Assembly: GCF_000716875.1 (NCBI RefSeq) | Contig: NZ_JNWQ01000015.1 | Location: 27,286 to 91,285, forward strand | Reading direction: 5' to 3' | Source of the DNA: Streptomyces novaecaesareae | Lineage (GTDB): Bacteria; Actinomycetota; Actinomycetes; Streptomycetales; Streptomycetaceae | DNA: 64,000 nucleotides | In this document: positions 8,641 to 17,030 of the stretch, piece after piece | Layout of the letters: the number at the start of each line of letters is the position of its first letter | Numbering within the stretch: position 1 is the stretch's first letter | Notes under the pieces: generated by a model | The model's input: the letters and a program-made list of their open reading frames with translations, nothing else | The model's database searches: none | What the model was told of the DNA's origin: nothing | Translations under genes and position numbers: made by a program

Positions 8641-9372
8641 GAGGCCAACGGCCGGGTCCGCGCGCTGGCCGCCCGCTCGCGCCGGGTGTCCAGCGTCTGC
8701 GTCGGCGCCCACCTGCTCGCCGCAGCCGGGCTACTGGACGGCAAGCGCGCCACCACGCACTGGTCCACGGCCGGCCAACTCGCCGCCGAGCATCCGGAGA
8801 TCGAGGTGGACGCCGACCCGATCTTCATCCGCCAGGGCGAGATCTGGACGGGCGCGGGCATCAGCGCCTGCCTGGACCTCTCGCTCGCCCTGGTCGCCGA
8901 GGACTTCGGCGAGGAGCTGGCCCTGCGGGTCGCCCGTCAACTGGTGATGTACCTCAAACGCCCCAGCGGGCAGAGCCAGTTCAGCGTCCCACTGGAGCCC
9001 GTCTCGACCACCCGGCGGATCGAGGAGCTGCGCCACCACATCCTGCGCAACCTCACCGAGCGGCTCACCGTCCCCGACCTCGCCGCCCACGCCCACGTCA
9101 GCGAACGGCAGTTGACCCGCATCTTCAAGACCGAGCTGGGCACCACCCCGAACGCCTACGTCGAGTCGGCCCGGGTCGAACGCGCCCGCCACCAGCCGGA
9201 GTCGGGGGACGCCACGCTCGAACGCATCGCCACCGCCTGCGGGTTCGGCACCAATGACACCCTCGTACGGGCCTTCCGCCGCCGGCTCGGCACCACGCCG
9301 ACCGAGGACCGGCAGCGCTTCCGCACCACCGCCACTGCGACTGCCGCCGACGTCACGGCAGCCGGACGGTGA
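8632..9372 (+). CDS. GlxA/AraC-type regulator, N-terminally truncated
   Basis: A 246-residue remnant of a GlxA-family transcription factor. Intact members are about 320 residues: a DJ-1/PfpI-like domain followed by an AraC DNA-binding domain. Here the sequence begins inside the first domain at RVRALAARSRRVSSVCVGAHLLAAAGLLDGKRATTHW, so about 90 N-terminal residues are missing. The AraC part is complete: LTVPDLAAHAHVSERQLTRIFKTELG is the first helix-turn-helix and ERIATACGFGTNDTLVRAFRRRLG the second. The GTG at 8632 has no convincing ribosome site. It is probably a pseudogene or a DNA-binding fragment. The 3' end overlaps the convergent histidine kinase gene by 20 bases. Confidence 0.6.
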   Translation: MPAEANGRVRALAARSRRVSSVCVGAHLLAAAGLLDGKRATTHWSTAGQLAAEHPEIEVDADPIFIRQGEIWTGAGISACLDLSLALVAEDFGEELALRVARQLVMYLKRPSGQSQFSVPLEPVSTTRRIEELRHHILRNLTERLTVPDLAAHAHVSERQLTRIFKTELGTTPNAYVESARVERARHQPESGDATLERIATACGFGTNDTLVRAFRRRLGTTPTEDRQRFRTTATATAADVTAAGR

Positions 9373-10840
9373 ACACCGTACGGCCGGGCCGGCTGGCCGC
9401 CTCCACCGTGCCGCCGTGCGCCCGCACGACGGCCCGGACGATCGCGAGCCCCAGCCCGGTCGAGCCGGTGGCCCGGGAGCGGGCCCGGTCGCCCCGGACG
9501 AAGCGCTCGAAGACCCGGCCGAGCAGCTCCGGCGCGATCCCCGGGCCGTCGTCCGTCACGCTCAACTCGGCCTGACTGCCGCTGTCTTCGCGTCGAAGAC
9601 GCAGCTCGACCCCGGTGCCGGGCGGGGTGTGGGTGCGGGCGTTGGCCAGCAGGTTGGCCACCACCTGGCTCAGCCGGTGCCCGTCCCCGCGCACCAGCAC
9701 CGGGTCCTCGGGGAGCGCGAGGCGCCAGCGGTGGTCCGGCCCGGCGGCCCGGGCGTCGGCCACCGCGTCCAGGGCGATCCGGGTCAGGTCCACCTCCTCC
9801 GCGGCCAGCGGGCGGCCCGCGTCCAGCCGGGCGAGCAGCAGCAGGTCCTCGACGATCGCCCCCATCCGCACCGCCTCGGCGTCGATCCGCTCCAGCGAGT
9901 GCCGTACCGGCGCCGGTACGGCCCCGGGGTGGCGCAGCGCCAACTCGGCGTGGCCGCGCACGGCCGCCACCGGGGTGCGCAGCTCGTGGCTGGCGTCGGC
10001 GGCGAAGGCGCGCAGCCGCTCCTCCACCGCGTGGCGCCGGGCCAGGGCGTCGCCGACGTGGCCGAGCATCCGGTTGAGGGCCGCGCCGACCCGGCCGACC
10101 TCGGTGCGCGGATCGGCGTCCGGCACGCGCTCGGCCAGCAGGACCTCGCCGCTGGCGAGCGGCATCGCGCTGACCCGCTCGGCCATGCCCACCACTCGTC
10201 GCAGCGGGCGCAGCGACCAGCGGACCCAGAGCGCCCCGGCCGAACCGGCCACCGCGACGGCGATCGCGAAGACCGTCAGCTCCAGGGTCTCCAGCCGCCG
10301 GACGGTGTCCTCCGCCGGGCGCAGCGGCAGTCCGCTGACCAGCACGTCGCCGTCCCGCCCGGCGACCGCCCGGACCCGGTAGCGGCCCTGGGCCCCGCCG
10401 AGGTCGAGGGTGCCGGCCGGGCCGCCGACCGGCAGGGCGGCCAGCACCCGCTGCTGGGCGGGGGTGAAGGAGATCCGGTCGTCCTCGTCGTCGGGGCCGT
10501 CCGCGTCGTCGGCGTCGCCGTCGACCACGCCCGCCGCGGTGATCCGGCCGCCGAGCAGCCGTACGCCGAGGGTGCCCGGGGTCTGCGCCCGGGTGTCGGG
10601 GCCGACGCCCTGGCCGGTGTGCTCCAGGCTCGCGGCGTAGCGGCCGCCGGACTCGGCGAGCTGCTGGTCGAGGCGGTCGACCAGGAAGTGGCGCAGGGCG
10701 GCGGTGGTGGCGAAGCCGACGGCGGCGCAGGTGACGACGAGCAGCACCAGCAGGCCGGCGATCAGGCGGGCGCGCAGGGTGCGGGGTACCGGCCGGAGGC
10801 GGGGCCCACGGGGGCGGCCTGCGCGGAGGCGGGGCTTCAC
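9353..10840 (-). CDS. two-component sensor histidine kinase
   Basis: A 495-residue membrane histidine kinase. A transmembrane helix (LIAGLLVLLVVTCAAVGFA) lies near residue 25, followed by an extracytoplasmic domain and a second helix near residue 175 (LTVFAIAVAVAGSAGALWV), then HAMP. The H-box is AADASHELRTPVAAVRGH. The ATP site shows VVANLLANARTHT (N), DDGPGIAPE (G1) and TGLGLAIVRAVVRAHGG (G2). Its GTG start overlaps the response regulator stop (GTGA), so the two are translationally coupled. The nearby flavin redox genes are the likely target. Confidence 0.9.
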   Translation of the reverse strand: MKPRLRAGRPRGPRLRPVPRTLRARLIAGLLVLLVVTCAAVGFATTAALRHFLVDRLDQQLAESGGRYAASLEHTGQGVGPDTRAQTPGTLGVRLLGGRITAAGVVDGDADDADGPDDEDDRISFTPAQQRVLAALPVGGPAGTLDLGGAQGRYRVRAVAGRDGDVLVSGLPLRPAEDTVRRLETLELTVFAIAVAVAGSAGALWVRWSLRPLRRVVGMAERVSAMPLASGEVLLAERVPDADPRTEVGRVGAALNRMLGHVGDALARRHAVEERLRAFAADASHELRTPVAAVRGHAELALRHPGAVPAPVRHSLERIDAEAVRMGAIVEDLLLLARLDAGRPLAAEEVDLTRIALDAVADARAAGPDHRWRLALPEDPVLVRGDGHRLSQVVANLLANARTHTPPGTGVELRLRREDSGSQAELSVTDDGPGIAPELLGRVFERFVRGDRARSRATGSTGLGLAIVRAVVRAHGGTVEAASRPGRTVFTVRLP

Positions 10841-11565
10841 GGTGCGGCCTTGATCAGGTACCCCGCGCCGCGCACCGTGTGGATCATCGGGCTGCGGCCG
10901 GCGTCCACCTTCTTGCGCAGGTAGCTGATGTACAGCTCGACGATGTGCGCCTGCCCGCCGAAGTCGTACGACCAGACGGCGTCCAGGATCTGCGCCTTGC
11001 TGAGCACCTGGCGGGGGTGGCGCATCAGATGGGCGAGCAGCGCGTACTCGGTCGGGCTGAGCTCGACGGTCTCGCCGCCGCGGGTCACCTCGCGGGCCCG
11101 GTCGTCCAGCACCAGGTCGCCGAGCACCAGCGCGTGCGCGGGCGGTTGCCCCGAGGCGGCCTGCGGGGTGGCCGCCTGGGTGGCCCGGCGCAGCAGGCCG
11201 CGCAGCCGGACGACCACCTCGGCCAGGCTGAACGGCTTGGTCACGTAGTCGTCGCCGCCCGCCGCGATGCCCTCGATCCGCTCCTCGACGGCGTCCCGGG
11301 CGGTGAGGAAGAGCACCCGCACCTCGGGCCGCTCGGCGTGGAGGCGGCGCAGCACCTCCAGGCCGTCGAGGTCGGGCAGCATTATGTCGAGCACCACGGC
11401 GTGCGGCCGCCAGGCCGCGGCGGCCTCGACGGCGGCCAGGCCGGTGGTCGCGCCGCGCGCCTGCCAGCCCTCGTAGCGGACGGCGCCGCAGACCACCTCG
11501 ACCAGGTCCGGCTCGTCGTCGACGACCAGGACGCGCCACTCGGGGCGGTCGGCGCTCTCGTCCAT
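10837..11565 (-). CDS. OmpR-family response regulator
   Basis: A 242-residue two-domain regulator. The receiver domain has the acidic pair VVDDEPD, the phosphoryl Asp in VVLDIMLPDLDGLEVL, the Thr in FLTARD and the Lys in YVTKPFSLAE. The C-terminal winged helix contains the recognition segment LSKAQILDAVWSYDFGGQAHIVELYISYLRKKV. It is first in an operon with the kinase and is divergent from the membrane flavoprotein operon at 11806, whose promoter it may control. The 240-base intergenic stretch between them holds no obvious repeat operator that I can define. Confidence 0.9.
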   Translation of the reverse strand: MDESADRPEWRVLVVDDEPDLVEVVCGAVRYEGWQARGATTGLAAVEAAAAWRPHAVVLDIMLPDLDGLEVLRRLHAERPEVRVLFLTARDAVEERIEGIAAGGDDYVTKPFSLAEVVVRLRGLLRRATQAATPQAASGQPPAHALVLGDLVLDDRAREVTRGGETVELSPTEYALLAHLMRHPRQVLSKAQILDAVWSYDFGGQAHIVELYISYLRKKVDAGRSPMIHTVRGAGYLIKAAP

Positions 11566-11805
11566 GCTGCTCCCTCGGGCTCGCGCTGCGCGGCGCTCAT
11601 TCTGGACCGCCGCGATGAGAAACCCCTGAGACCTCGGGGAGCCGTTCGCGGCCTACACAGCGGCTCTGACCAGCGGTTTCTCCCTCATACGGGGGCGCGG
11701 CGGCCGGGCCCGTTCAGAGGCGGTTCAGAGCTTGCGGTGCGATCGTGGTCCGCCTCGGCGGCACCCGCCGCCGGGCCCCGAGGAGGTTTCCCGAGGAGGT
11801 TCCCG

Positions 11806-13173
11806 ATGAGCACTGCCGCCGCACCGGAGTCGCGGCCGGCGCCCGCCGGCCGGGGACGCCGGGCCGCGCTGCGCCCGCCGTTCGCGCTGGACCCGGCCGC
11901 CGCGCTCGCGCTGATCGCCGCGGGCGGGCTCGGGGTGCTCGCGCTGTGGTGGGTGAGCACCCCGGCGGTCGTCGGTGCGGCCGGCTGGCTCACCGGCGCC
12001 GGCCGGATCACCGGGCTGCTCGCCGGGTACGCCGCGCCCGTGCTGCTCCTGCTGATGGCCCGGCTGCCGCCGCTGGAACGCGGGGTCGGCGCGGACCGGC
12101 TGGCGCGCTGGCACGCCTTCGGCGGGCGCTGGCTGGTGGCCGCCGTGTCGGTGCACGTGCTGACGACCGTCTGTGGCTACGCCCTGACCGACGGGCGCGG
12201 CGCGCTCGGCGAGGGCGTGGAGATCGTCCTCCACTACCCCGAGATGATCAAGGCCACCCTGGGCACCCTGCTGCTGCTCGGCACCGGCGCGGTCTCCGCC
12301 CGGGCGGCGCGCCGCCGGCTCCCGTACGAGGCCTGGTACTACCTGCACCTGGCGACGTACCTGGCGGTCGCACTCGCCTTCTCCCACCAACTGGCCACCG
12401 GCGCCGACCTCGGCGGCGGCCCCGGCCTGGCCGCCTGGTACGCGCTCTACTCCGGCACGGCGGCACTGCTCGGCTGGTACCGGCTGGCCCGGCCGTGGCT
12501 GCTCGACCGGCGGCACCGGCTGCGCGTCGCCGAGGTGCGGCCGGAGGGCCCCGGCGTGGTGTCGCTGTTCCTGACCGGGCAGCGGCTGGACGAACTCCGC
12601 GCCGAGCCCGGCCAGTTCTTCCGGCTCCAGTTCCAGGCGCCCGGCCTCCGCTGGGCCGCCAACCCGTACTCGCTGTCCGCGCCGCCGCACCCGCGCTTCC
12701 TCCGCTTCACCGTCAAGGAGCTCGGCGGGCACAGCGCGGCGGTCGCCACCCTGCGCCCGGGCACCCCGGTGCGCGCCGAGGGCCCGTACGGCGCGTTCAC
12801 CGCGCGGCGGCAGCGACAGCGCCGGGTGCTGCTGCTCGGGGCAGGCGTCGGGATCACCCCGCTGCGCGCCCTCTTCGAGACGCTGCCGGGCGAGCTGACG
12901 CTGGTCCAGCGGGCCCGGCGGGCCGAGGACGTGCTGTTCCGGGCGGAGCTGGCCGACGTCGCCCGACGACGCGGCGCGGTCGTGCACGAGCTGCTCGGCT
13001 CCCGGGAACAGGTCGGCGACCTCGGCGCCGCGCTCGCCGGGCTCGTCCCGGACCTCGCCGGGCACGAGGTCTACCTGTGCGGCCCGGAGGCGCTGGCCGA
13101 GGAGGCCGTCCTGGCACTGCGGGCGGCCGGGGTGCGGCGCGGACGCATCCACCACGAGAACTTCTCCTTCTGA
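11806..13173 (+). CDS. ferric-reductase-like membrane flavoprotein
   Basis: A 455-residue protein with an N-terminal six-helix membrane domain of the ferric reductase/NOX type (about residues 25-235). Heme-ligand-type histidines occur in LARWHAFGGR, VSVHVLTT, YYLHLATY and AFSHQLATG. The C-terminal half is a ferredoxin-NADP reductase module: FRLQFQ, NPYSLSAPPH (FAD binding), GPYGAF, LLLGAGVGITPLRAL (NAD(P) binding) and the YLCGPEALAEEAVLALRAAG tail. It should move electrons from NAD(P)H through FAD and heme across the membrane. AGGAGG upstream of the ATG supports the start. It leads an operon with an FMN-binding protein and ApbE. Confidence 0.85.
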   Translation: MSTAAAPESRPAPAGRGRRAALRPPFALDPAAALALIAAGGLGVLALWWVSTPAVVGAAGWLTGAGRITGLLAGYAAPVLLLLMARLPPLERGVGADRLARWHAFGGRWLVAAVSVHVLTTVCGYALTDGRGALGEGVEIVLHYPEMIKATLGTLLLLGTGAVSARAARRRLPYEAWYYLHLATYLAVALAFSHQLATGADLGGGPGLAAWYALYSGTAALLGWYRLARPWLLDRRHRLRVAEVRPEGPGVVSLFLTGQRLDELRAEPGQFFRLQFQAPGLRWAANPYSLSAPPHPRFLRFTVKELGGHSAAVATLRPGTPVRAEGPYGAFTARRQRQRRVLLLGAGVGITPLRALFETLPGELTLVQRARRAEDVLFRAELADVARRRGAVVHELLGSREQVGDLGAALAGLVPDLAGHEVYLCGPEALAEEAVLALRAAGVRRGRIHHENFSF

Positions 13174-13221
13174 GCCTTCCGAGCCCGCCCGGGTTCCCGA
13201 CCACCAGGAGCATCGATTCCC

Positions 13222-13719
13222 ATGCGCCGAGCCGTCGTCACCAGCGCTGCCACCGCTGCCGGGGTGGTGCTGCTGCTCTCCCTCAAACCGCACGAGGCGG
13301 CCGGGCCGACCCCGGTGATCGGCTCGGGGTCGGGCGCCGGGGCCGGGGCCGGGTCTGCGGCCGGGGCCGGGTCCGGGGCCGATGTCTCGCAGCCGTCCCC
13401 CGCCCCGTCCGGCTCCGCTGCGCCCGCCGCGCCCGCCGGGGCGACCCGGAAGGTCAGCGGCGACACCGTCAACACCCGGTACGGCCCGGTGCAGGTCCAG
13501 GTCACCCTGGCCGGCAGCCGGGTCACCGCCGTCGACGTGGTCAAGTACCCCAACGCCGAACGGCGCGACCGCGAGATCAACAGCTCCGCCCTGCCGGTGC
13601 TCAACCAGGAGGCGATCTCCGCGCAGAGCGCACAGATCGACGTGGTCAGCGGCGCGACGTACACCAGCGACGGGTACGTCCGCTCACTGCAGAGCGCCCT
13701 CGACCGGGCCAAGGGCTGA
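13222..13719 (+). CDS. FMN-binding domain protein (exported, flavinylated)
   Basis: A 165-residue exported protein with an N-terminal hydrophobic anchor (VVTSAATAAGVVLLLSL), an Ala/Gly/Pro linker and a C-terminal FMN_bind domain. The domain has NTRYGPVQVQVTLAGSRVTAVDVV and ends with VVSGATYTSDGYVRSLQSAL. The SGATYTS segment matches the flavinylation motif in which a Thr is covalently linked to FMN by ApbE, which is encoded just downstream. It likely accepts electrons from the preceding membrane flavoprotein on the outer face of the membrane. Confidence 0.85.
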   Translation: MRRAVVTSAATAAGVVLLLSLKPHEAAGPTPVIGSGSGAGAGAGSAAGAGSGADVSQPSPAPSGSAAPAAPAGATRKVSGDTVNTRYGPVQVQVTLAGSRVTAVDVVKYPNAERRDREINSSALPVLNQEAISAQSAQIDVVSGATYTSDGYVRSLQSALDRAKG

Positions 13720-13726
13720 GGACACC

Positions 13727-14503
13727 GTGCTCCGCCACGCCGAGCCCGCGATGGGCACGGTCTTCTCGATCGCCGTCCGCGACCCCGGCCCGGGCACCGC
13801 CGCCGTGCTGGACCGGATCGCCGAACGGCTGCACCGCATCGACGCGGTGTTCTCCACCTACCGGCCCGAGAGCGACATCAGCCGCCTCGACCGGGGCGAA
13901 CTGGCCCTGGACGACTGCGATCCGGAAGTCCCCACCGTCCTGGCCGCCTGCCGCGACGTGGCCGCGGAGACCGGCGGCTGGTTCACCGAGCGCCCCGGCG
14001 GCCGGCTCGACCCCAGCGGCTGGGTCAAGGGGTGGGCGGTCGAGGAGGCGGCCGCCCTGCTGCGCTCCTCCGGTGCCCGGCAGTACTGCGTCAGCGGTGG
14101 CGGGGACGTGCAGACGAGCGGCGGGCCGTGGCGGGTCGGCGTCGCCGACCCGGGACGGCCGGGCCTGCTCGCCGCCGTCCTGGCGGGCCGCGACCTCGCC
14201 GTGGCCACCTCGGGCACCGCCGAGCGCGGCGCGCACATCATCGACCCGCACACCGACCGCCCGGCCACCGGCCTGGCCTCCCTCACCCTGGTCGGCGCCC
14301 CTGGCACCGGCATCGCCCGTACCGACGCCTGGGCCACCGCCGCCTTCGCCATGGGCCCGGACCGCGCCCTCGCCTGGGCGGCCCGGCAGCCCGGCATCGA
14401 AGCCCTGGCCGTCCTGCCGGACGGCACCAAGCGCTGGACCCCCGGCCTGCCCGGCCACCTCCCGGCGATCGGGCCCGCGGACTGGCAGTCCGCCGTCTGC
14501 TGA
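13727..14503 (+). CDS. apbE: FAD:protein FMN transferase
   Basis: A 258-residue ApbE-family enzyme that transfers FMN from FAD to a Thr/Ser of a target protein, with Mg2+. Motifs seen are EPAMGTVFSI at the start, STYRPESDISRLDRGE, DPSGWVKGWAVEEA and SGGGDVQTSG (FAD pocket), and the C-terminal ATSGTAERGAHIIDPHTDRPA and TDAWATAAFAMG. It lacks an obvious signal peptide. It starts only seven bases after the FMN_bind protein stop, and that protein carries a matching acceptor motif. Confidence 0.9.
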   Translation: MLRHAEPAMGTVFSIAVRDPGPGTAAVLDRIAERLHRIDAVFSTYRPESDISRLDRGELALDDCDPEVPTVLAACRDVAAETGGWFTERPGGRLDPSGWVKGWAVEEAAALLRSSGARQYCVSGGGDVQTSGGPWRVGVADPGRPGLLAAVLAGRDLAVATSGTAERGAHIIDPHTDRPATGLASLTLVGAPGTGIARTDAWATAAFAMGPDRALAWAARQPGIEALAVLPDGTKRWTPGLPGHLPAIGPADWQSAVC

Positions 14504-14522
14504 CGGCGGCGAGGCGCGGCGG

Positions 14523-14648
14523 GCTCATGAGAGGAGCTCATGGGGTGGGCCCATGAGGCGGCCTCATGAGGGTGACTCCATGAGAGGAGTTCATGCGCCG
14601 ACCCATGAAGCAGTCTCATGCCGCCACCCCATGAGAGAACCTCATGTG
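14523..14648. repeat. array of CATG-centred repeats
   Basis: About 125 bases contain ten CATG tetramers, most within CTCATGAG-like or CCCATGAG-like palindromes spaced roughly 10-16 bases apart, between the apbE stop and the stop of the convergent Nudix gene. It contains no coding frame of note. See the finding. Confidence 0.85.
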
Positions 14649-14654
14649 CCGGCG

Positions 14655-15680
14655 CTACGCCCGCTCCTGCTGCGCCGCCCGCCAGGCCTCCCAGGCCACC
14701 AGCGGGGCCAGGTAGGACCAGCGGCGCGAGCCGTCCGGGCAGGCGCCGCCCTCGACCAGCTCGGACACCGAGCGGCGGGTGAACGGCACCCAGACCGCCA
14801 TGTCGTGCTCGAAGGTGCTGTGGCAGGCCTCGCGGCGGCGGTCGATCTCGGCCGCGTCGAGCCGTGCCCGGACAGTGGCGACCAGCGTGTAGCAGGAGGC
14901 CGGCTCGCTCCAGCCCAGCCAGGTGATCACCGTCGGCCCGACATCGGCCGGCAGCAGCCCCAGCTCCTCCTCCAGCGCCCGGTGGACCAGCGCGTAGAAG
15001 TCCTCGGCGGCGCCCGGCTCGTCCCGGTACTTCATCGTCTCGTTGATCCCGACCGTCCACTGCGCCGGGAAGGTCCTGACGGCCAGCGAGCGGCGCAGCA
15101 GCAGCAAGCGGCCCGCACGGTCCCGCACCGCGACGCAGGCGCTGACCATCGTGGGCGGCGCCGCGGCCACGAAGCTCGTCAGGCCCTCGTCCAGCGCCTC
15201 GCGCAGCAGCCGGCCCGCCTCCGGGTCCTCCCGGCCCAGCCCGGTGGTGGCCATGCACTCCGCGTAGTCGCTCTCGGCGATGGCCACCTCGCACACCCGG
15301 GCGGCGCTGTGCTCGCCGTGATCGACCGTCAACCGCGTGATGTACGCGGTCCGGCCCGCCGCCCCGGCCGCACGTTGGCGCGCCACCTCCTCGGCCCACC
15401 CGACCCGGTCCAGCACGTGCGGGCGTACGACCCGACCGTCGTATGAAGTCACCAGCCTGCCCGGGGTCAGCGGCCGGGCGGCCGACCAGGTGATCAGCGG
15501 CGCCAGGCCGTCCGCCCGGACGTCGTGCGCCCGGGCCGCCGCCGACAGGCTCGCCCGCCGGACGCGCGGCGTCGGCACCCGTGAACCGAGGCGCGAGCCG
15601 CCGTACTTGGCGAAGTCGTACACCAGATTGGTCAGCATTCCGAGCAACAGGGCTCCGCCGAGCCCCAGTAGCCACTCCAC
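14655..15680 (-). CDS. membrane-anchored Nudix-like protein
   Basis: A 341-residue protein starting at a GTG that gives an N-terminal membrane segment (VEWLLGLGGALLLGMLTNLVYDF). The C-terminal half looks like a Nudix hydrolase: CVAVRDRAGRLLLLRRS begins the fold, and GINETMKYRDE...HRALEEELGL occupies the Nudix box position. The usual REUxEExGU is altered to RALEEELGL, with the first Glu replaced by Ala, so catalysis may be changed. The start is inferred from the hydrophobic anchor and a GGGGGAA upstream. Similar anchored Nudix proteins occur in actinobacterial defence and signalling contexts, but nothing here proves that role. Confidence 0.6.
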   Translation of the reverse strand: MEWLLGLGGALLLGMLTNLVYDFAKYGGSRLGSRVPTPRVRRASLSAAARAHDVRADGLAPLITWSAARPLTPGRLVTSYDGRVVRPHVLDRVGWAEEVARQRAAGAAGRTAYITRLTVDHGEHSAARVCEVAIAESDYAECMATTGLGREDPEAGRLLREALDEGLTSFVAAAPPTMVSACVAVRDRAGRLLLLRRSLAVRTFPAQWTVGINETMKYRDEPGAAEDFYALVHRALEEELGLLPADVGPTVITWLGWSEPASCYTLVATVRARLDAAEIDRRREACHSTFEHDMAVWVPFTRRSVSELVEGGACPDGSRRWSYLAPLVAWEAWRAAQQERA

Positions 15681-15830
15681 CCCGGTTCCCCCGCCTCCGT
15701 GATCCGCCCGGCCCCATTGTGGGGTTCGTGGCGCGCCCGACGAAAGGCCCCGCCCGGGGCGAAAGGGCCCCGCCCGGCAAAGGGCCTCCGCCACCGCCCG
15801 GTCGCCGCTACGACGATCCCCCTCCGCCGC

Positions 15831-16713
15831 CGGGTCAGCCGTCGGCTGGGCACCGACCTCCGCACGCCGTACCGCGGCCCGGCGCCCCTCCGCGACCCCG
15901 CGGTCCGCAAGGACCTGCTCCGGCTGCACGCCCACGGCATCACGGGCACCGCACTGTGCCGGCGCCCTAGCCCTCTGCAGCCACGCCTTCAACTGGCTGA
16001 CCGCGCCGATTTGGTGGCGGCTCCTGCCGAACGAGCACGACGCCGTCATCCTGCTGAACGTCGACTCCTGGCCGATGGCCGCCGCAGCGGCAACGGGCGG
16101 GCCCGGCTACGCCGCCGCCCTGACCGCCCTGCCGCCGCACGTCGCTCGCGCAGCGCGTCCACGAGCTGACGGCGAGCCGGTCCGAGGCCCTGGACGCGCA
16201 CGCCGCCGAACTGCGGCGGATCGAACGGGACTTGCACCACGGTGCCCAGGCCGACCTGGTGGCCGTCTCGCTACGGCTCGGCGTGATCCGCTGGGCGCTC
16301 GCGCAACACCCCGATCAGGCCGCGGAGTTGGTGGACTCCACCCAACTGGTGGCCGCGCAGGCCCTGGAGTCCCTGCGCGCCCTCGTCCGCGGCATCCACC
16401 CGCCGGTACTCGCCGACCGCGGCCTCACCGAAGCCGTCCGCTCGCTCGCCGTCCACTGTGCCGTCCCCACCCGGACCGACCTCGACGAGAGGGCAGGACC
16501 GCCGCCCCGCGCACCCGCCGACGAGGCGCTGACCAACGTCGCCCGGCACGGCGGCGCCGCCACCGCCCTCGTCCGGCTGCGGATCACCGCCGACGCGATT
16601 GCCATCCGGGCCCGAGGACTACGGCAGGGGCGGCGCCGCCGAAGGCACCGGCAGCGGGCTCCCCGACCTCCGATGCCGGGTCGCCGCCTTCGACAGCACC
16701 AAGTGGACATCCC
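15831..16713 (+). pseudogene. decayed NarL-type sensor histidine kinase
   Basis: Fragments of one kinase are spread over all three plus frames. A sensor-domain N-terminus (RRLGTDLRTPYRGPAPLRDPAV) is followed in another frame by a membrane segment (APIWWRLLPNEHDAV...NVDSWPM, from about 15961). A third frame has the H-box and dimerisation region (IERDLHHGAQADLVAVSLRLG, then LRALVRGIHPPVLADRGLTEAV). Finally the ATPase end (YGRGGAAEGTGSGL...VAAFDST) is in yet another frame, and the middle of the ATPase domain is deleted. At least three frameshifts and one deletion make a working kinase impossible. Confidence 0.75.
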
Positions 16714-16910
16714 ATGCGGATCCTGATCGCCGAGGACAACGCCCTGCTGCGCGAGGGCCTGGTCCTGCTGCTGGCCGGCGAGGGCCACGAGCTGTGCGCG
16801 ACCGTCGAGCACGGCGACGACCTGCTGCCCGCCGTGCTCGACCACCGCCCGACGTCGCCGTGGTCGACGGACGACCGGCTGCCGCCGAGCTCATGGCCCG
16901 CCACACCGGC
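16714..16910 (+). pseudogene. truncated NarL-type response regulator
   Basis: It directly follows the kinase remains. It starts with an intact ATG and receiver N-terminus (MRILIAEDNALLREGLVLLLAGEGHELCATVEHGDDLL), then shifts frame at about 16855, where DVAVVD should carry the phosphorylation site, and loses homology after about 16910. The LuxR-type DNA-binding domain is absent. The kinase/regulator pair has decayed together. Confidence 0.7.
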
Positions 16911-17030
16911 ACCGACCGCCGACTCCGAACGTCGAGGGTCGAGGGTCGAGGGCGGATTCACGCCAGCCCAACCCCCTGCCGCCCTGGTGGACTTGGCACC
17001 CATCCACCACCCACGGACAGGACCTCCGGC

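Noticed and set aside
14523..14648. Attachment site or insertion-sequence ends suspected in the CATG array
   Set aside because: No transposase, integrase, tRNA gene or target duplication is visible nearby.
11745..15446. A long plus-strand frame across the reductase, FMN_bind and ApbE genes
   Set aside because: It crosses three genes in the wrong frame and translates to Arg/Ala/Pro-rich sequence without motifs.
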